Assembly (NCBI GenBank): GCA_022605405.1
Contig: JABYQQ010000021.1
Coordinates: forward strand, 711,440-775,439
Reading direction: 5' to 3'
From: Earliella scabrosa
Taxonomy: Eukaryota; Basidiomycota; Agaricomycetes; Polyporales; Polyporaceae
Length of the DNA: 64,000 bases
Shown here: piece by piece, positions 41,738-53,105 of the stretch
Position numbering within the stretch: position 1 is the stretch's first letter
Layout: each line of letters begins with the position of its first letter
Translations under genes and position numbers: made by a program
Notes under the pieces: model-generated
What the model was told of the DNA's origin: nothing
The model's input: the letters and a program-made list of their open reading frames with translations, nothing else
Databases searched by the model: none

Positions 41738-42986
41738 CTACTCCTCCATCCTCTGCTCTGACCCCCCAGGATTCGACGACCCCTCCCACCGCTCTCGCAC
41801 CCGAACGCACTCCGCCGCGAGGTCGCCCAGCGCGCCCCCGTGCTTCACGCCAGGGGCCTCCAAGAGGGGCAGCGCGGCGCTGAGCGCGACGTACGGGTTC
41901 AGCGTGAGCGTCCGCCAGTCGCGCCAGACGTCCGTCGCGGGCGACGCCTCCGAGGCCGAGACGGGCGGCATGGACTCGGGGCGGAAGACGAGGACGTCGA
42001 ACGAGGGCAGCTCGACCTACACGCCGGCACGGACGATCGTCAGCGGGGGCCACCAGAGTTCAGGAGACAGATGGGAGGACGCAGGCGGGTACGCACCGGC
42101 TGGAAGTGGATCTCGGGGTTCTTCGTGTCCCCCGAAATGCCGTCGTCGACGAGCGTTTCTGCAACAGGCAGCGGCTCGAGCCCGTCCTCGGTCTGGTTCG
42201 ATTGCGAGGGCGTCATGTCGGTCATCGTCACGTCGCCGTCTTCGGCGTCGTCAGTTGGAGGCGCGTGGTTGTGCTCGTGAGGCGGCGCGGTCGCGAGCTG
42301 CTCGCGCAGTGCGGCGCCGGGCAGCCAGCGCCAGGTCCCTGCATCGTACGCCTCCGCGTGCGGCCTACACACTGCGCGTCGCGCGGCTCAGCGCGAGACA
42401 CGATAGGATAGGGGCGGAGGGGAGCGGAGGAGGGGAGGTACGCACATGTCATGAGGTTCGTCCAGTCGTCGCGCGTGTACCCGTGCGGGAGGAGCCTGCG
42501 TGCCTTGAGCCACGCGATCGGCTACACCGACGCACCGTTGCAGTGAGCACGACAGCGCGAGAGAGAGAGCGAGAGAGACACGCGACGTACGTCCGTTTCC
42601 GCGCTGGCCTGCATGCTGCTCCCTTCCCCTGTCTCTCCCGTCTCCCCTGTCTCCCCTGTGTCCTCGGTGTCCCCCGTGGTGTGCTGCATGACGGCGCGGA
42701 CGACGACGAGCTCGCCGATCTCGCGGCGGCCGCAGAGGAGACACTGCTGGCCGTGTCTGCGGATCGTCGCGAAGACGGTGCGGCGGGGGAGGGCCTCTGG
42801 CGCGGGGTGCGCCGAGGGGGTGGAGGGGGGCGGGGACGCGAGGGAGAAGGCGGGGGCGTCGTCGTAGAGCGCGAAGAAGGAGGCGTCGCTGCGTGTGCTG
42901 AGCGCGCTCGGGGGGCGCGTGGGCGGGACGAAGTTGGGGTCGAGGGGCGTGCTGGGCGTGAGGCTTAGGGAGAGCGTCTCGAGCAT
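41738..42986 (-). CDS. HNH-endonuclease-like protein lacking the usual His pair
   Basis: Four exons (42986-42591, 42521-42446, 42371-42097, 42016-41738) give 341 residues. A CLLCGR motif (~residue 82) is followed by an acidic repeat linker (GETGETGETGEG). Then come LPHGYTRDDWTNLMT and, across intron 2, LCRPHAEAYDAGTWRWLP. The order CxxC/G - ... - NLMTLCxxH...(F/Y)D.G.W resembles the HNH_2-type fungal domain, where a paired His normally follows the first Cys motif (EAAHIIP); here the aligned segment is ELVVVRAVM. It is probably a non-catalytic or misassigned HNH relative. The C-terminus (DVWRDWRTLTLNPYVALSAA) is helical. An in-frame ATG at 43145 is possible but its leader looks non-coding. Confidence 0.6.
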
Positions 42987-44907
42987 CGTCGTCGGGCTCA
43001 ATCTGTGGTCAGTGCTATCGAGAGAAGATGGGCGATATGTGGAGAGTTGGGGCTGGTAGAGACGGGGAGATGTAGAGATGGAAAGGGATGGCTTGGAAGA
43101 GAGAGAAGAACAAGATATCGCAGCGATCGCGGCGGAGGAGTGCAAGGAGCACGACCCCGTGTGAGGTTCTGCTTAAACGGTAAGTTGAAAGCTGGTCATG
43201 CTCGCGCGAGTCTCGGCCGGCCGCTGGATGAATTATTGTGAGCTCAGTTACGGACCGCCGGCCATGTGCTCATCGTGAGGCTCAGTGTGGCGGTCGATAG
43301 CTACCAGGCGGGTCGCAACTTCCCGATAGATCTGTTCTTCAGGCCTCAACTCGGTCACGAAATATCCGAGTAACTTGAACTCTCGAGGTTAGTAGGAAGC
43401 AGTCGACAACGGGATCGCAGAACAATTCAAGATGTGAAGACACGCGGCAGCTCGCTGGCTCAGACCCTCGCAGTTGTTCCTGTTACTTAGAGGTCACAGA
43501 TAACCGAAGGGAAGGTGAGACCCGTACCAAAGACCATCGAATTAGACATTAGTACTCCCGAGCGCAGTGCCATAGGCCCATAATCATCAACCGTCCACTA
43601 CATAAGTGTTAAGCGGTCAAGAGTCGACGTGGAGGTAGAGTCGCAGAGTAGAGAAGGAGAGCTAAACAGGAGTAGGAGCAGTTGAAATACACGACCGCGC
43701 GAGGAGCAACACGTCCCATACTCGACCGACGGTCCAACAACAGCAGACACACTGCCGAGCAATGCCTCCCCACCCTGAGGCCTCATCTCATACTGAGAGA
43801 GAGAGGGGGGGAGCAAGAAGGAAAGGACTCGGAACGCAACTTAGCAAGAACCCAAGCAGCAGGCCCGAGCCGCTGCCTCCGAGTCCGACCCGTCGTCCCC
43901 GTCGTCCTCATTTGCGCACAGTTCCCCGTCCGTCTCCGTCGCCGGGTTCCAGTTCGCGAGCATCAGCGATAGACGCCACCGGCTCGCTCGAACGTCCTCC
44001 TCCGTTTGCTGTTGGAAACGGGTGACTCGCCGCCGTCCGGACCGACGCTAGAGAGCTCGTCGTCCGCTGATGACCACGAAGACGCATGCTGTGGCATCGG
44101 TTCCGGGAGCTGCGAACGGCTGCGAAGGAGGTCGCGGAGGCGGAGGAGTGGGAGCGAAAGGAGGGAATGAGGCATGAGCCGCTGTTCGGCGTCGAAGGGT
44201 CACGGGGTTTTGAAAAGGTGGTGAGTGGGGTGAGTGAAAAGAGCGACGTTGCCGGGCGCTTGAGACCAAAGGCAGGGTGGGGATGGGGTATCGACAACGA
44301 CGGGTAGGTTCGTTCCACCCGTCGCAGGAGCAGAATCCACATTGGTGACGGACGATAGAGATTGAACTCCGGATTCGACTTCGTCGACAATGCATGTCCT
44401 GCCGTAGAGACGATTACGCGGTTAAGGCGGTAGTCCGAAGAGGACCAGTTGGAGCAACGGGATGGGGCCGGAGGCAGCTCAGAAGGAGATGCACATAGAC
44501 CTAGCCTTGCTCATCGTCATCACGGACGACGATGAGCAGCTCGTGGTGCGTGGAGTGTGCAGAGGTTGACGCGGTACGATGCTTGCGGGTAGAGGCACCC
44601 TAAAACCACGATCGGTCAGCTCAGCTCAGCGGCATTAAAACGCAAGAGCACGTACCGTCAGCATGTCCCATGTCGTGACCGCACTATTTCTCCCCCCACG
44701 TTCAGTCGTGAACGACGATGAGTCCAAGAGACTTCACGACGCAGGAGGAACGTATCTAGCCAAGAAGGCGCGCGGACCAATATCGCGCGCGCAATTACGT
44801 TTCGATCCGTAACGTATCGTCCAAGCTAGGAGGATGGATTGCGATGATGACTGCAAGAAGACGACGGCCAGTGTGTAGGAACACCGGCCGGCTCTGGGGG
44901 TGCAACT
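42987..44907. other. Intergenic, possible small unrecognised gene
   Basis: No gene is firmly supported. 43900-44160 (+) reads as Ser/Pro-rich then acidic/basic peptide (PPSGPTLESSSSADDHEDAC), which could be an exon of an unknown protein. Start and introns were not resolved. Confidence 0.3.
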
Positions 44908-46530
44908 CTAGTCGCCGCTGGCGGCGTGCCAGGGGAAGACGCAGCGCGCTTCGTCCCCGACAGGCAGCCGCCAGTACTCGACGTCTGGTCCCCACCCGGT
45001 GCGCTCCTCCCACGTGCACACCCCGCCCTCGCCGATATCGACGTCATCAACGTAGGCCAGGAGCGACGCGAGATCATGCTCGTCGATCGTGATCTCCTCG
45101 CCCGTCGCGTGATGAAGACGTACTTTGTCGAGAATGAGGCGCGAGAGCTGCGAGTCGGCTTCCGCGCGTTGAGCGGCCATGCGGAGGATGTGCCCGACGC
45201 ACGGGCGGGAGTTGCACTGGATGCTGAGTGTGCGCAGGTCAGGACAGATGACGGGCCTCGTGCACTCCAGCACGGCGCATATCGCGGAGAGCATGAGCTC
45301 GTGCGTCGCATCGTCCGGGAACGCCATGAGCCCGAGCACGGACAGCGCGGACATGCGCTCCAGCAGGGGCGCGACGACCGTCCAGTCCCGAACGGAGACG
45401 TGGAAGGTGCGGATAGCGGAGAGAATGAGCATCTCGTGGAGGTAGCCGAGCCAGTCGTACCAAACGCTCGGCTCCCCGCCGTCCCACGTCGCCTGGATCC
45501 AGATTGCACCGGTGCCATCGTCGCTCTCAGCTAGGAGGTAGAGCTTGGAGCTATCTGCCGCCAGTTCCAGATGCGTGAGAGGCTTCATGAAGTCCAGGAG
45601 CGGGAGAAGATTCTCGTGTGCAGTTGTGTGCTGCTGAACAGGAGCTTGGTGGATGCGTATCCGGACGTCTTTCGGAAGGACAAGGTTGGAGACGAGGGCA
45701 GACATGGCCTGCAGCGATGCACAGCATGAGGAGATACTACGGAGATGGGGCAGACGCACAGGCGCGGCTGGGGGTGCAAGGTCCAGGTCGAAGAGGGTGT
45801 AGCTCCATACCTGGCCTAGATGTAGCGACTCCAGACGGGGGCAATTAGCGAGGAGATGAGTAAGTACCGTGAGAGGAAGTTCCTCCATGAAGAAGTAGGA
45901 GATGTTGAGGTGAGCGAGGTTCGGGAAGCGGTTGCCGGGGAGCCAGTGGCGGATATGGAGCAAGGCCATGGCTTTGAGAGAAGAGGTCTCGCCCTGGAAG
46001 AGGATGGGATGGTAGGCAATGTTTACTCCAGTGTAGATCTCGCACTGGAGGGTGAGGACCTGCAGCAAGGGTGCGGAGAAATCGAGACGGGGCTGAGTGA
46101 AGATGTCGGAAGCCTCTAGTCGGACATCGAGCCGTCGGAGACGACCGCGGCAGGACGTAGGGATGGACTCGACGAGGCATCCAGATGAGCCTCTCCGAGA
46201 GCCCGAGAAGCAGGCGGACAAAGAGATTGGAGAGGTCCGAGAGCGGTGGAGAAAGGCGAGCATGCGGGAGGAAAGTCTATCATCAACGCGAGACCACAGG
46301 AGAGGGATGTCGAGCGCAATCTCGCGCCAGCGATGCGAGACGTGGGTGATGTGGACGAGGGATGGATGAGCAGGGTGATACCACGGCCAGGTCTCGATGT
46401 CCAATCGAGGGTGAGGCTCGGTCTCTCTCCAGAGACACTTGAAGATGAGGCCGAGGATCTCAGTCGGTAGTCGATCGATGAGACATAGTCGAGGGGAGTG
46501 GAGGTGGCGTGGCTTGAGACGTCGGTCCAT
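44908..46530 (-). CDS. F-box / leucine-rich-type protein
   Basis: A single exon gives 540 residues from MDRRLKPRHL; the frame extends upstream to an ATG at 46677. The chosen start puts the F-box (CLIDRLPTEILGLIFKCLWR, then VSHRWREIALDIPLLWSRV) at residues ~16-85, as usual. The rest has irregular leucine-rich repeats (LLQVLTLQCEIY, FPNLAHLNISYF, CPRLESLHLGQVW, LRSISSCCASLQAM, CPDLRTLSIQCNS), the common basidiomycete F-box/LRR-like layout. It ends VEYWRLPVGDEARCVFPWH. As an SCF substrate receptor it would bind Skp1 via the F-box; the target is unknown. It is distinct in sequence from the F-box protein at 24.2 kb and has no introns. Confidence 0.85.
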   Translation of the reverse strand: MDRRLKPRHLHSPRLCLIDRLPTEILGLIFKCLWRETEPHPRLDIETWPWYHPAHPSLVHITHVSHRWREIALDIPLLWSRVDDRLSSRMLAFLHRSRTSPISLSACFSGSRRGSSGCLVESIPTSCRGRLRRLDVRLEASDIFTQPRLDFSAPLLQVLTLQCEIYTGVNIAYHPILFQGETSSLKAMALLHIRHWLPGNRFPNLAHLNISYFFMEELPLTVLTHLLANCPRLESLHLGQVWSYTLFDLDLAPPAAPVRLPHLRSISSCCASLQAMSALVSNLVLPKDVRIRIHQAPVQQHTTAHENLLPLLDFMKPLTHLELAADSSKLYLLAESDDGTGAIWIQATWDGGEPSVWYDWLGYLHEMLILSAIRTFHVSVRDWTVVAPLLERMSALSVLGLMAFPDDATHELMLSAICAVLECTRPVICPDLRTLSIQCNSRPCVGHILRMAAQRAEADSQLSRLILDKVRLHHATGEEITIDEHDLASLLAYVDDVDIGEGGVCTWEERTGWGPDVEYWRLPVGDEARCVFPWHAASGD

Positions 46531-46677
46531 GTTCCCAGCGAGTATGACTGTAGAGATGAGTGGCATCCTGTCAGGATGGTGCGATGAGTAGGAAAGGAAG
46601 AAGGGTCTGGTACCCCAGCGTCTGGATCTCGCATCCCACCCAGAGTAGTTGAAAGGTCGAGGGACCTCGAGGCTCAA

Positions 46678-47637
46678 GCGTGGAGGGATGGTGGTGGTGA
46701 AGCGCTGTGAACAATATGGGTGAGGCTGGGTGTGTCGTGAAAGAAAGGGAAGGGTACTAACTGCGTTGGTAGGCAGGTGCAGATCGAGTTATTCTGGGTA
46801 TGAGCAACGTATACACGTGTACACGATGATCATTGTGGTACGCCATATGCATAATGGCAAGAGATGGAGGAGGCGGGATGCGAGACAAGCGAGGCAAACC
46901 GGGATACCAGACGATCGGGGACGACAGTACTTACGATGTGTGATGGGCGGCCGGCAGTGGCCATGGGCTCGGCAATTCAAGCTCAAGACTAGCAGCCCCG
47001 TAGCTTTCAAGCTAGCGGCTCGACGCCCTGTGTCGATCACGAATGAAGATGAGTTTGAAGTCGCAGACATACAGGCACGTACGTCTGCTCGGCGGACACG
47101 AGAGTGGGCGCAGGGAGGATGGCGATCGGAGGAAGAGAGGCTCGCGGACTTGAGTTGTGATGAGCGCCGATCTGTAGACGACGTTGTGGTTGCTGGCTGA
47201 AGCGCGCGAGCTGGACGAGGCGGGCTGTGTGCTGGGCAAGGTCGCTGTTGGACGAGGTCGTCGCCGTGTGCGATGGCAGTCTAGGACAAGAGCGACATCG
47301 AGCTCGAGGTCGGCAACCGTGGCCACGGCGAGAGAAGATGGGTTGTATGTAATGATGAGCGCTGACTCGGTAGGGCGAGTCTGTCAGGCCAACAGCGACG
47401 AGCTGAATGGAACGTGGGTGCTCGCGCACGGCGCAAGTCGTTGTTATCTATGTGCTCGCTGTCGGCGACGACGAGGAGTGGGCGAAGAGCGGCGGCGACG
47501 GGGGCGGGCCGACGGGAGCAGCTCTGACCCGAAAGCGGTAATGGGCGTCTGGGAGGAGGTGGCGGGCGGCGAGAGGCCCGCAGCGGGCGTCCTCGACTTG
47601 TTCCTCTCCATCTCCTCCCTCCTCGTCCTCTCATGCA
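46678..47637. other. Divergent promoter region F-box / VPS74
   Basis: No gene is seen. ORFs on both strands are chance products of GC-rich DNA. Confidence 0.4.
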
Positions 47638-49408
47638 ATGAGCTCGTCTGCTGGTCTCTCTCGACGTCGTGTGCCCGCCTCTGCATCCGCTGCCGCTGAC
47701 GACGACGTCGACAACTCCTGGGGCTCCAACGGCAATGGCAGCACCCCGAACGGGTCCACCTCGCGCTCTGAGCCGCTCCAGTCTCCTCCTCTCCATGCTG
47801 GATCCGCGTTTGAAGGCGGCAGCAAGATAGCGTACGACCCCCGCGACCTCGAGCGCGAAGACGAGGATGCCCGGCTTGGAGGGAAACCTCCGCGGCTCAC
47901 AATTATGGAGGAGGTCCTCCTCCTCGGACTCAAAGACAAGCAGGTGAGTTGTTACCCACGTTCTCCCTCTTCTAGACATCGCAATACGTTCCATGGATAC
48001 ACGGATTCGTGTACCCTTGCGGACTACGCGCATGGATGCCGGGAGGGGTGATCCAGGGCTGCGACGGGAGAAGCTGTGCGCGTGTGCTGCTTGTGCCGTC
48101 CCGTCCGTGTGTCTACCCTCGCGGGACTTGCATCGTGGCAGCGCTTCTCAGAGATATCCAGCGCGGGGGAATGCGGCTCGCCTTGCTCTCCGATTCGCCC
48201 TTCGCAGCAGATACCTATGGAGGTCGGCATATACTATGGCCTCAGCCATACTCGCGGTCAGCATTTGATGTATCCTACTGGACCATGCGTTGGCATGGAA
48301 ATGCTAGGTCCGGGTGAGGACGATTGGATCATCTCGTGCTGACACTGACTTCGGTTGTACGTGTGGACGTAGACTGGTCAACTAAGTCAGACTCGATGGC
48401 AGTCCAGTCTAGCGTCCGGAAGCTGACTTGCATTCCAGGGATACCTCTCCTTCTGGAACGACAACATCTCGTACGCACTCCGCGGATGCATTCTCATAGA
48501 ACTCGCCCTCCGCCGGCGCATCGCGCTCGTCAAGGATCCAAACCGGCGACATCTACCTCTCGCTGAACGCCTCGTCGAAGTGCTCGACGACCGGCAAACA
48601 GGAGAGACGATCCTCGACGAGGCATTGAGGATGATGAAGGGGCAGGAGTCAGTGGAGCGCATGGCGGTGAACAGCTGGATAGATCTTCTCAGCGGTGAGT
48701 CTTCCTCACCCCGGCCTTCGAGACGCCCGCGAGCGCGCCCGCGACGCAGGCTGATCCCGTCTTCTCCTTCCCTTCCCCCGACCCCGTCCGCCAGGCGAGA
48801 CATGGAACGTAATGAAGATCGGGTTCCAGCTCAAGCAGGTCCGGGAGCGACTCGCAAAAGGCCTGGTAGACAAGGGCGTCTTGCGCACCGAGAAGCGCAA
48901 CTTTCTCCTCTTCGACATGGCCACACACCCTGTCGCAGACGTGCGCACGAAGGAGTCGATCGTGACCCGCGTCGTGTCTCTGCTCACCGCCACGACTGCT
49001 GCCGTCCCGCCATCCGCGCTCACGAAGGAGGGCACGCAGTGCCGGGTGATGCGCGCCATCTGCCTCGTCTCTGCCGCGTATGCCGCCAGCGTACTGGACA
49101 ACGCGTTCGGGCGGCTGACGTACGAAGACCGGGAGGCGGCGTTTCAGCGGTGCGACGACATCCTCGCCGAGTTCTCGACATGGCCGTTCGGGAGCGCCGG
49201 GGGCGGGCGAAGCGCGAACGGGGCGGCGAGCCGGCGGAGAGAGGGGTCGCGGATCGGGATGGGGAGCGCGGGGGTGAGCTCGCGCGAGGTTGTGCTCGGG
49301 CTCGTGCAGGAGGTGAAGAAGGAGATGCTGGGCGGCGAGGAGGACCTGTGCTTTGAGCTCATCGCGGGCGTGCTCGAGGTGCTCTCAAAACTGGATTCGT
49401 TGCTCTAG
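47638..49408 (+). CDS. VPS74: Vps74/GOLPH3 Golgi PI4P-binding protein
   Basis: Three exons (47638-47943, 48439-48694, 48795-49408) give 391 residues. Vps74/GOLPH3 binds phosphatidylinositol-4-phosphate on Golgi membranes and the tails of glycosyltransferases, keeping them in the Golgi by COPI recycling. Family signatures: LTIMEEVLLLGLKDKQGYLS (across intron 1), FWNDNISYALRGCILIELAL, TGETILDEALRMMK, SWIDLLSGETWNVMKIGFQL, VRERLAKGLVDKGVLRTEKR, NFLLFDMATHPV. The N-terminus is a disordered Ser/Gly-rich tail; a Gly/Ser/Arg-rich insert lies near residue 320 (RSANGAASRRREGSR). Intron 1 is 495 nt, long for this genome, while its splice sites and both flanking family motifs are exact. Confidence 0.95.
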
Positions 49409-50450
49409 GTCCGCGATATTCGACCTCGTCCCGTTCGGCGGGTCCCCCGATCCTGGTCTGTGCGTGGCCTCGCCTGCGCTGGGTTTTATGTATTTACTGT
49501 AATAGCGTTCATGGATATTTGGCTAGGACTGCATTCTCGTCACAATTCCAAAGAACAGAGAAAGGGAGGAGACGGATTCGAACTCGTGTCCTGGCCCCGT
49601 TATGTAATAACGCATCACTTACCAACTTTTCCTTGGCCATGGACTGCGTCATTCACTGCGACAACCAGCACGTATGACATGGGTGAATCACCCTACGAGT
49701 TGCCTTCTACACCGTGAGTTCTCGAAATCAGACTGACTTACCAAGCCCTACCCGAGTCCTACAGACATGGGAAGCCTAGACGGAAACACAGTCACGATCC
49801 AAGTTATGCTATCTGGACATCCCAGTCCGTCTCTCTGGGTCGTCAGCTGTATACGGCCGATATTCTCGACGCAAGTGCCATGCGTTACAAGATCGAAGCC
49901 GTACACTGGGGCGGCATAGCTCAGGAGACATTCTACTGTTGATCTAGATGGCATCGAAGCGGCGTACTCAAAATGAACTCTTTCGAGGATGCCTTCCAGG
50001 TTTCGAGTAGTTTCTCGCAAGGTGAGGCCTTGATTACTGCGTATACATAGCTGTACACCCTATTGTCGCAATACAAATGGCTCCATTGCGGCTCAAGAAA
50101 ATACAGGAAGCAATCTCGCCATACTCGTACAATCTCGGACTCGGCCACCGCCGCGTCTGACTCATGATCTGAGACATCGCGCGAGGTCGCCATCCCAAAG
50201 CGCATCCAACGTCGTGGTGCTGGCCACCACAGAACTCTTGGAGAACAACGGGAAGGCAAGGATGCCCGAGGCCAGACGCGTTGTCTGACCAACAATCGTG
50301 CCGACGGATTACGGTACTGTGCCCCTTACTTACTCATGCCTTGGACCAAGGGTATATAAGTTGCTCGCTTTCTGGGTGTGTACATCATTCTACCCTGCCC
50401 CTCCAACGTACATCCGAACCGCTCTATCTCACCGATACTTACTACAGAGC
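49409..50450. other. Intergenic; SDR6 promoter at right end
   Basis: It holds a tRNA-like fragment (49567-49650, minus strand) and, at 50353-50360, TATATAAG about 95 bp before the SDR6 ATG. Nothing else was recognised. Confidence 0.45.
49567..49650 (-). other. tRNA-like fragment
   Basis: Read on the minus strand, GTTGGTAAGTGATGCG is followed by a short stem CGTTA..TAACG and then GAGTTCGAATCC, a perfect B box. Acceptor-stem pairing is not evident. It may be a tRNA relic or tRNA-derived SINE head rather than a working gene. Confidence 0.35.
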
Positions 50451-51462
50451 ATGACGGCCGAAGAACAATACGTGTGGCTGGTTACAGGGTACGTTTGATT
50501 CTGCTGCAAATGCGCGAAAGCGGTAGCTCACGTTGCTCAGTGCAAGCCGCGGCATCGGCTTAGTACTGACGCGACAGCTCCTCCAATCCCCGACCAATAC
50601 CGTGATTGCGGCGTGTCGCACACCGTCAAAGGCGGTCGCGCTGCAGGATCTGGCAAAGGTGGGGAAGGGAACGCTGCACGTGGTGAAAGTCGACCTCGAC
50701 GACACCGAGTCCATACGGGCGGCCGCAGAAGAGGTCGCCAGGATCTTAGGGAACAAGGGTATCGACTACATCATCAACAACGCAGGGGTAAGTGACTGCT
50801 ATGCATCCGACCTATGTCGTCGTTCCACTCACTCTATCGAACAACTGCGCATGATCATATACGTACGGCCGGGACTTCAGGTGGCTCACGATGACGATGG
50901 CCCGTTCGATGGGAACGTCAACAACCTAATGAAAACCTTTGCAACAAACGTCGTGGGCCCGGCGTACGTCTCGCACGCGTTTCTCCCCCTGCTTGAGAAA
51001 GGGCAGACAAAGACTATAGTCAACATCTCGAGCATATCTGGGAGCATTGGCTCCAACCGCTTCGCGACCCAGACCTCATACGGGATCTCCAAGACCGCGC
51101 TGAATATGCTTGTACGTCCGCGAGGGCCTCGCTGCTGTGATCTGTCTGCTCGCGGGTCGCGGTTGAGTGGTATAGCGCTGATGTGCTCGCTAGACGGCCA
51201 AGCAGGCGAAAATCCGTCCGGACATCACGACCATCTCGATGTGCCCCGGATGGCTGGCAACAGGTACGCAAACTGTCCGATGGCGTGTCTCCGTCTCCAG
51301 AGCTTGACGAGATGCCACGGCTGTGTCCTAGATATGGGAGGACCCGAAGCGGCGCACCCCGTATCGGTCGGGGTCGAGGGCATACTGAAGGTGGTCGCGT
51401 CGCTCACACCCGAGCAGTCAGGCAAGTTCTTCAACTTCGAAGGAGACATCGTCCCATGGTGA
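50451..51462 (+). CDS. Short-chain dehydrogenase/reductase (SDR6)
   Basis: Five exons (50451-50488, 50541-50787, 50881-51111, 51194-51263, 51332-51462) give 238 residues, start MTAEEQYVWLVTG. Motifs: TGASRGIGLVLT, NNAG, SSISGS (Ser), YGISK (Tyr/Lys), SMCPGWLAT. It ends GKFFNFEGDIVPW. Differences from the others are LVLT for LEMT, TAKQAK for TYKQAK at the start of exon 4, and AHDDDGPFDGNVNNLMK at exon 3. It keeps all catalytic residues. TATATAAG lies 95 bp upstream. It lies 1.6 kb upstream of SDR7 on the same strand. Reaction: NAD(P)-dependent oxidoreduction, substrate unknown. Confidence 0.88.
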
Positions 51463-52870
51463 ACGGTAGCCACAATCGTAGAGGGCGGGCCAAGCATAGA
51501 TACGGAATCGAGCATTGCCAATACGCTCTTGACGGCGTGAACTCCGAGTCCGCATCCAAGTGTGAGCCATTGTCTAGGTACGTGACTCCGACCTAGATCT
51601 CGTGAGATCATACTTGCTACGCTCTGTGTTCTCGGAATCGCGGCGTGAGGCGCTCGTTTCAGGTGGGTGGAAGTACTAGACTCGTGGCTCATGGCTGTCT
51701 CAGACGGCGAGTCGTGGCGCCCTCACACGGAGCGCCCACCACGGCTCCACGAGCTCCAGTGCATGAACCTACAGAAGCTGTGTTCTATCTCTCGCTCTGT
51801 CCTAACCCTAACAGGTAACCTGAGAGCAATAGGCTCCCCGGGACATACGCGCAAAAACAAATAGGGGTCGGTTAAGCGGATAATCCATTAAACTTGGTAT
51901 GACAGAATAACCACTACAAGCGACATAAAACAAGGACATACACCGTTCCGTTTGCAAACGTATCGCTTTGCATCTGCGGTCTTGATCGCTGCGCGCCGTA
52001 GCACACGCAGGGGTACTTATACCGGAAGAAGTCGGATGGATTAGATTGATTAAGTACTGTGCAGCGATGAACTACTAGTAACTATGTAAGTGCCGGCGCC
52101 AGCTGAGCGCGTGATAATAGGTACGCATAGTGCGCACACCAAGTAATTGGAATGATACGCAGGACCGTAGAGGTTGCGTCAGGCGCCAGCGCGGGAGCCA
52201 GGATGTGGCGAGGCAAACAGGAGAGGGGACTCTGTGTGGACCACGGGGAGCGCGAGGAGGACAAGCCTCTAGAGGCGCAAGGTGAGGGCGATACCGCACA
52301 ATATAGCGAGACGATGGGGCGTGACGTTGGAATGCGAGGCGGTTCAAGGTGAACAGGGAAAAGTATACGCGCATGTACTCAGGAGGGGAGAAGGAGGCGG
52401 CAGGAGACATACAACACATACCTCTGCGCGTCCTCTGCACGCCCTCCGACACATCTCCATGCCCGTCCGGCCGTCTGCTCGACTCGGAGTGTCGTCGCCA
52501 AATGCCCCTGTCTTCCCCCCTTCTCTGCTCCTCGCCGACCCAGTCATCTCGTCCAATATTGCCGACCATAAAGTGTACATGTACTCACCTGGTGAACGTT
52601 GAGCCTTACGGTATGTTGTAGCGACGAGACAACTGAGAGGAGGGGGCCGGCGGCTCTCATGGAGAGGGGGAGGAGGAAGGGTGAAAGGAACTTACAGAAG
52701 ACAAGTCGACGCAAACAATGCGTCCAAGTCCGCGCCGGATGGCATCAGGGCATGCGCGAGGGGTTGCATGTGCGCCGATGTGTCCATAGCGGGTCGGCGC
52801 GACAGTTCTCCCGAGCTGGTGCAAAGCTGCTGGCGTCCTACTAGCGTCCTACCAAGTTCCTTCGGGCTGG

Positions 52871-52898
52871 CTGACCCACATCGCTGCCGGCGTACGAT
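52871..52898 (+). repeat. 28-bp direct repeat, copy 1
   Basis: Perfect match to 52969-52996. A related single copy lies upstream of SDR2 (complement of 19880-19907). Confidence 0.75.
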
Positions 52899-52968
52899 CA
52901 CTGTTCCACAAGGTGCTAGTGTTGAAATTTCATAATTAGTCATGTCAGCAACCCGGAGGACTGTCGGA

Positions 52969-52996
52969 CTGACCCACATCGCTGCCGGCGTACGAT
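52969..52996 (+). repeat. 28-bp direct repeat, copy 2, next to TATA
   Basis: It ends 4 bp before the TATAAG at 53000 and 110 bp before the SDR7 ATG. It is a candidate upstream control site. Confidence 0.7.
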
Positions 52997-53105
52997 GACT
53001 ATAAGTGTTCTCGCTGAATAGGTCGGTCAGAGCATTCGCCCATCCCATCCTGAGCTCTACATACATACACTTCTCACCCCTTTTCATCACTGCCGACGAG
53101 AGACT

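Larger units (their letters stand above)
51463..53105. other. Intergenic; SDR7 promoter with 28-bp direct repeats
   Basis: No gene is seen. The right end carries two perfect 28-bp copies of a CTGACCCACATCGCTG-type motif and a TATAAG at 53000. A TTAGGG-type motif (complement) lies at ~51807-51818. Confidence 0.5.

Noticed and set aside
51807..51818. CCTAACCCTAA motif
   Set aside because: Same reason: no paralogous empty site is available, and it may be chance.
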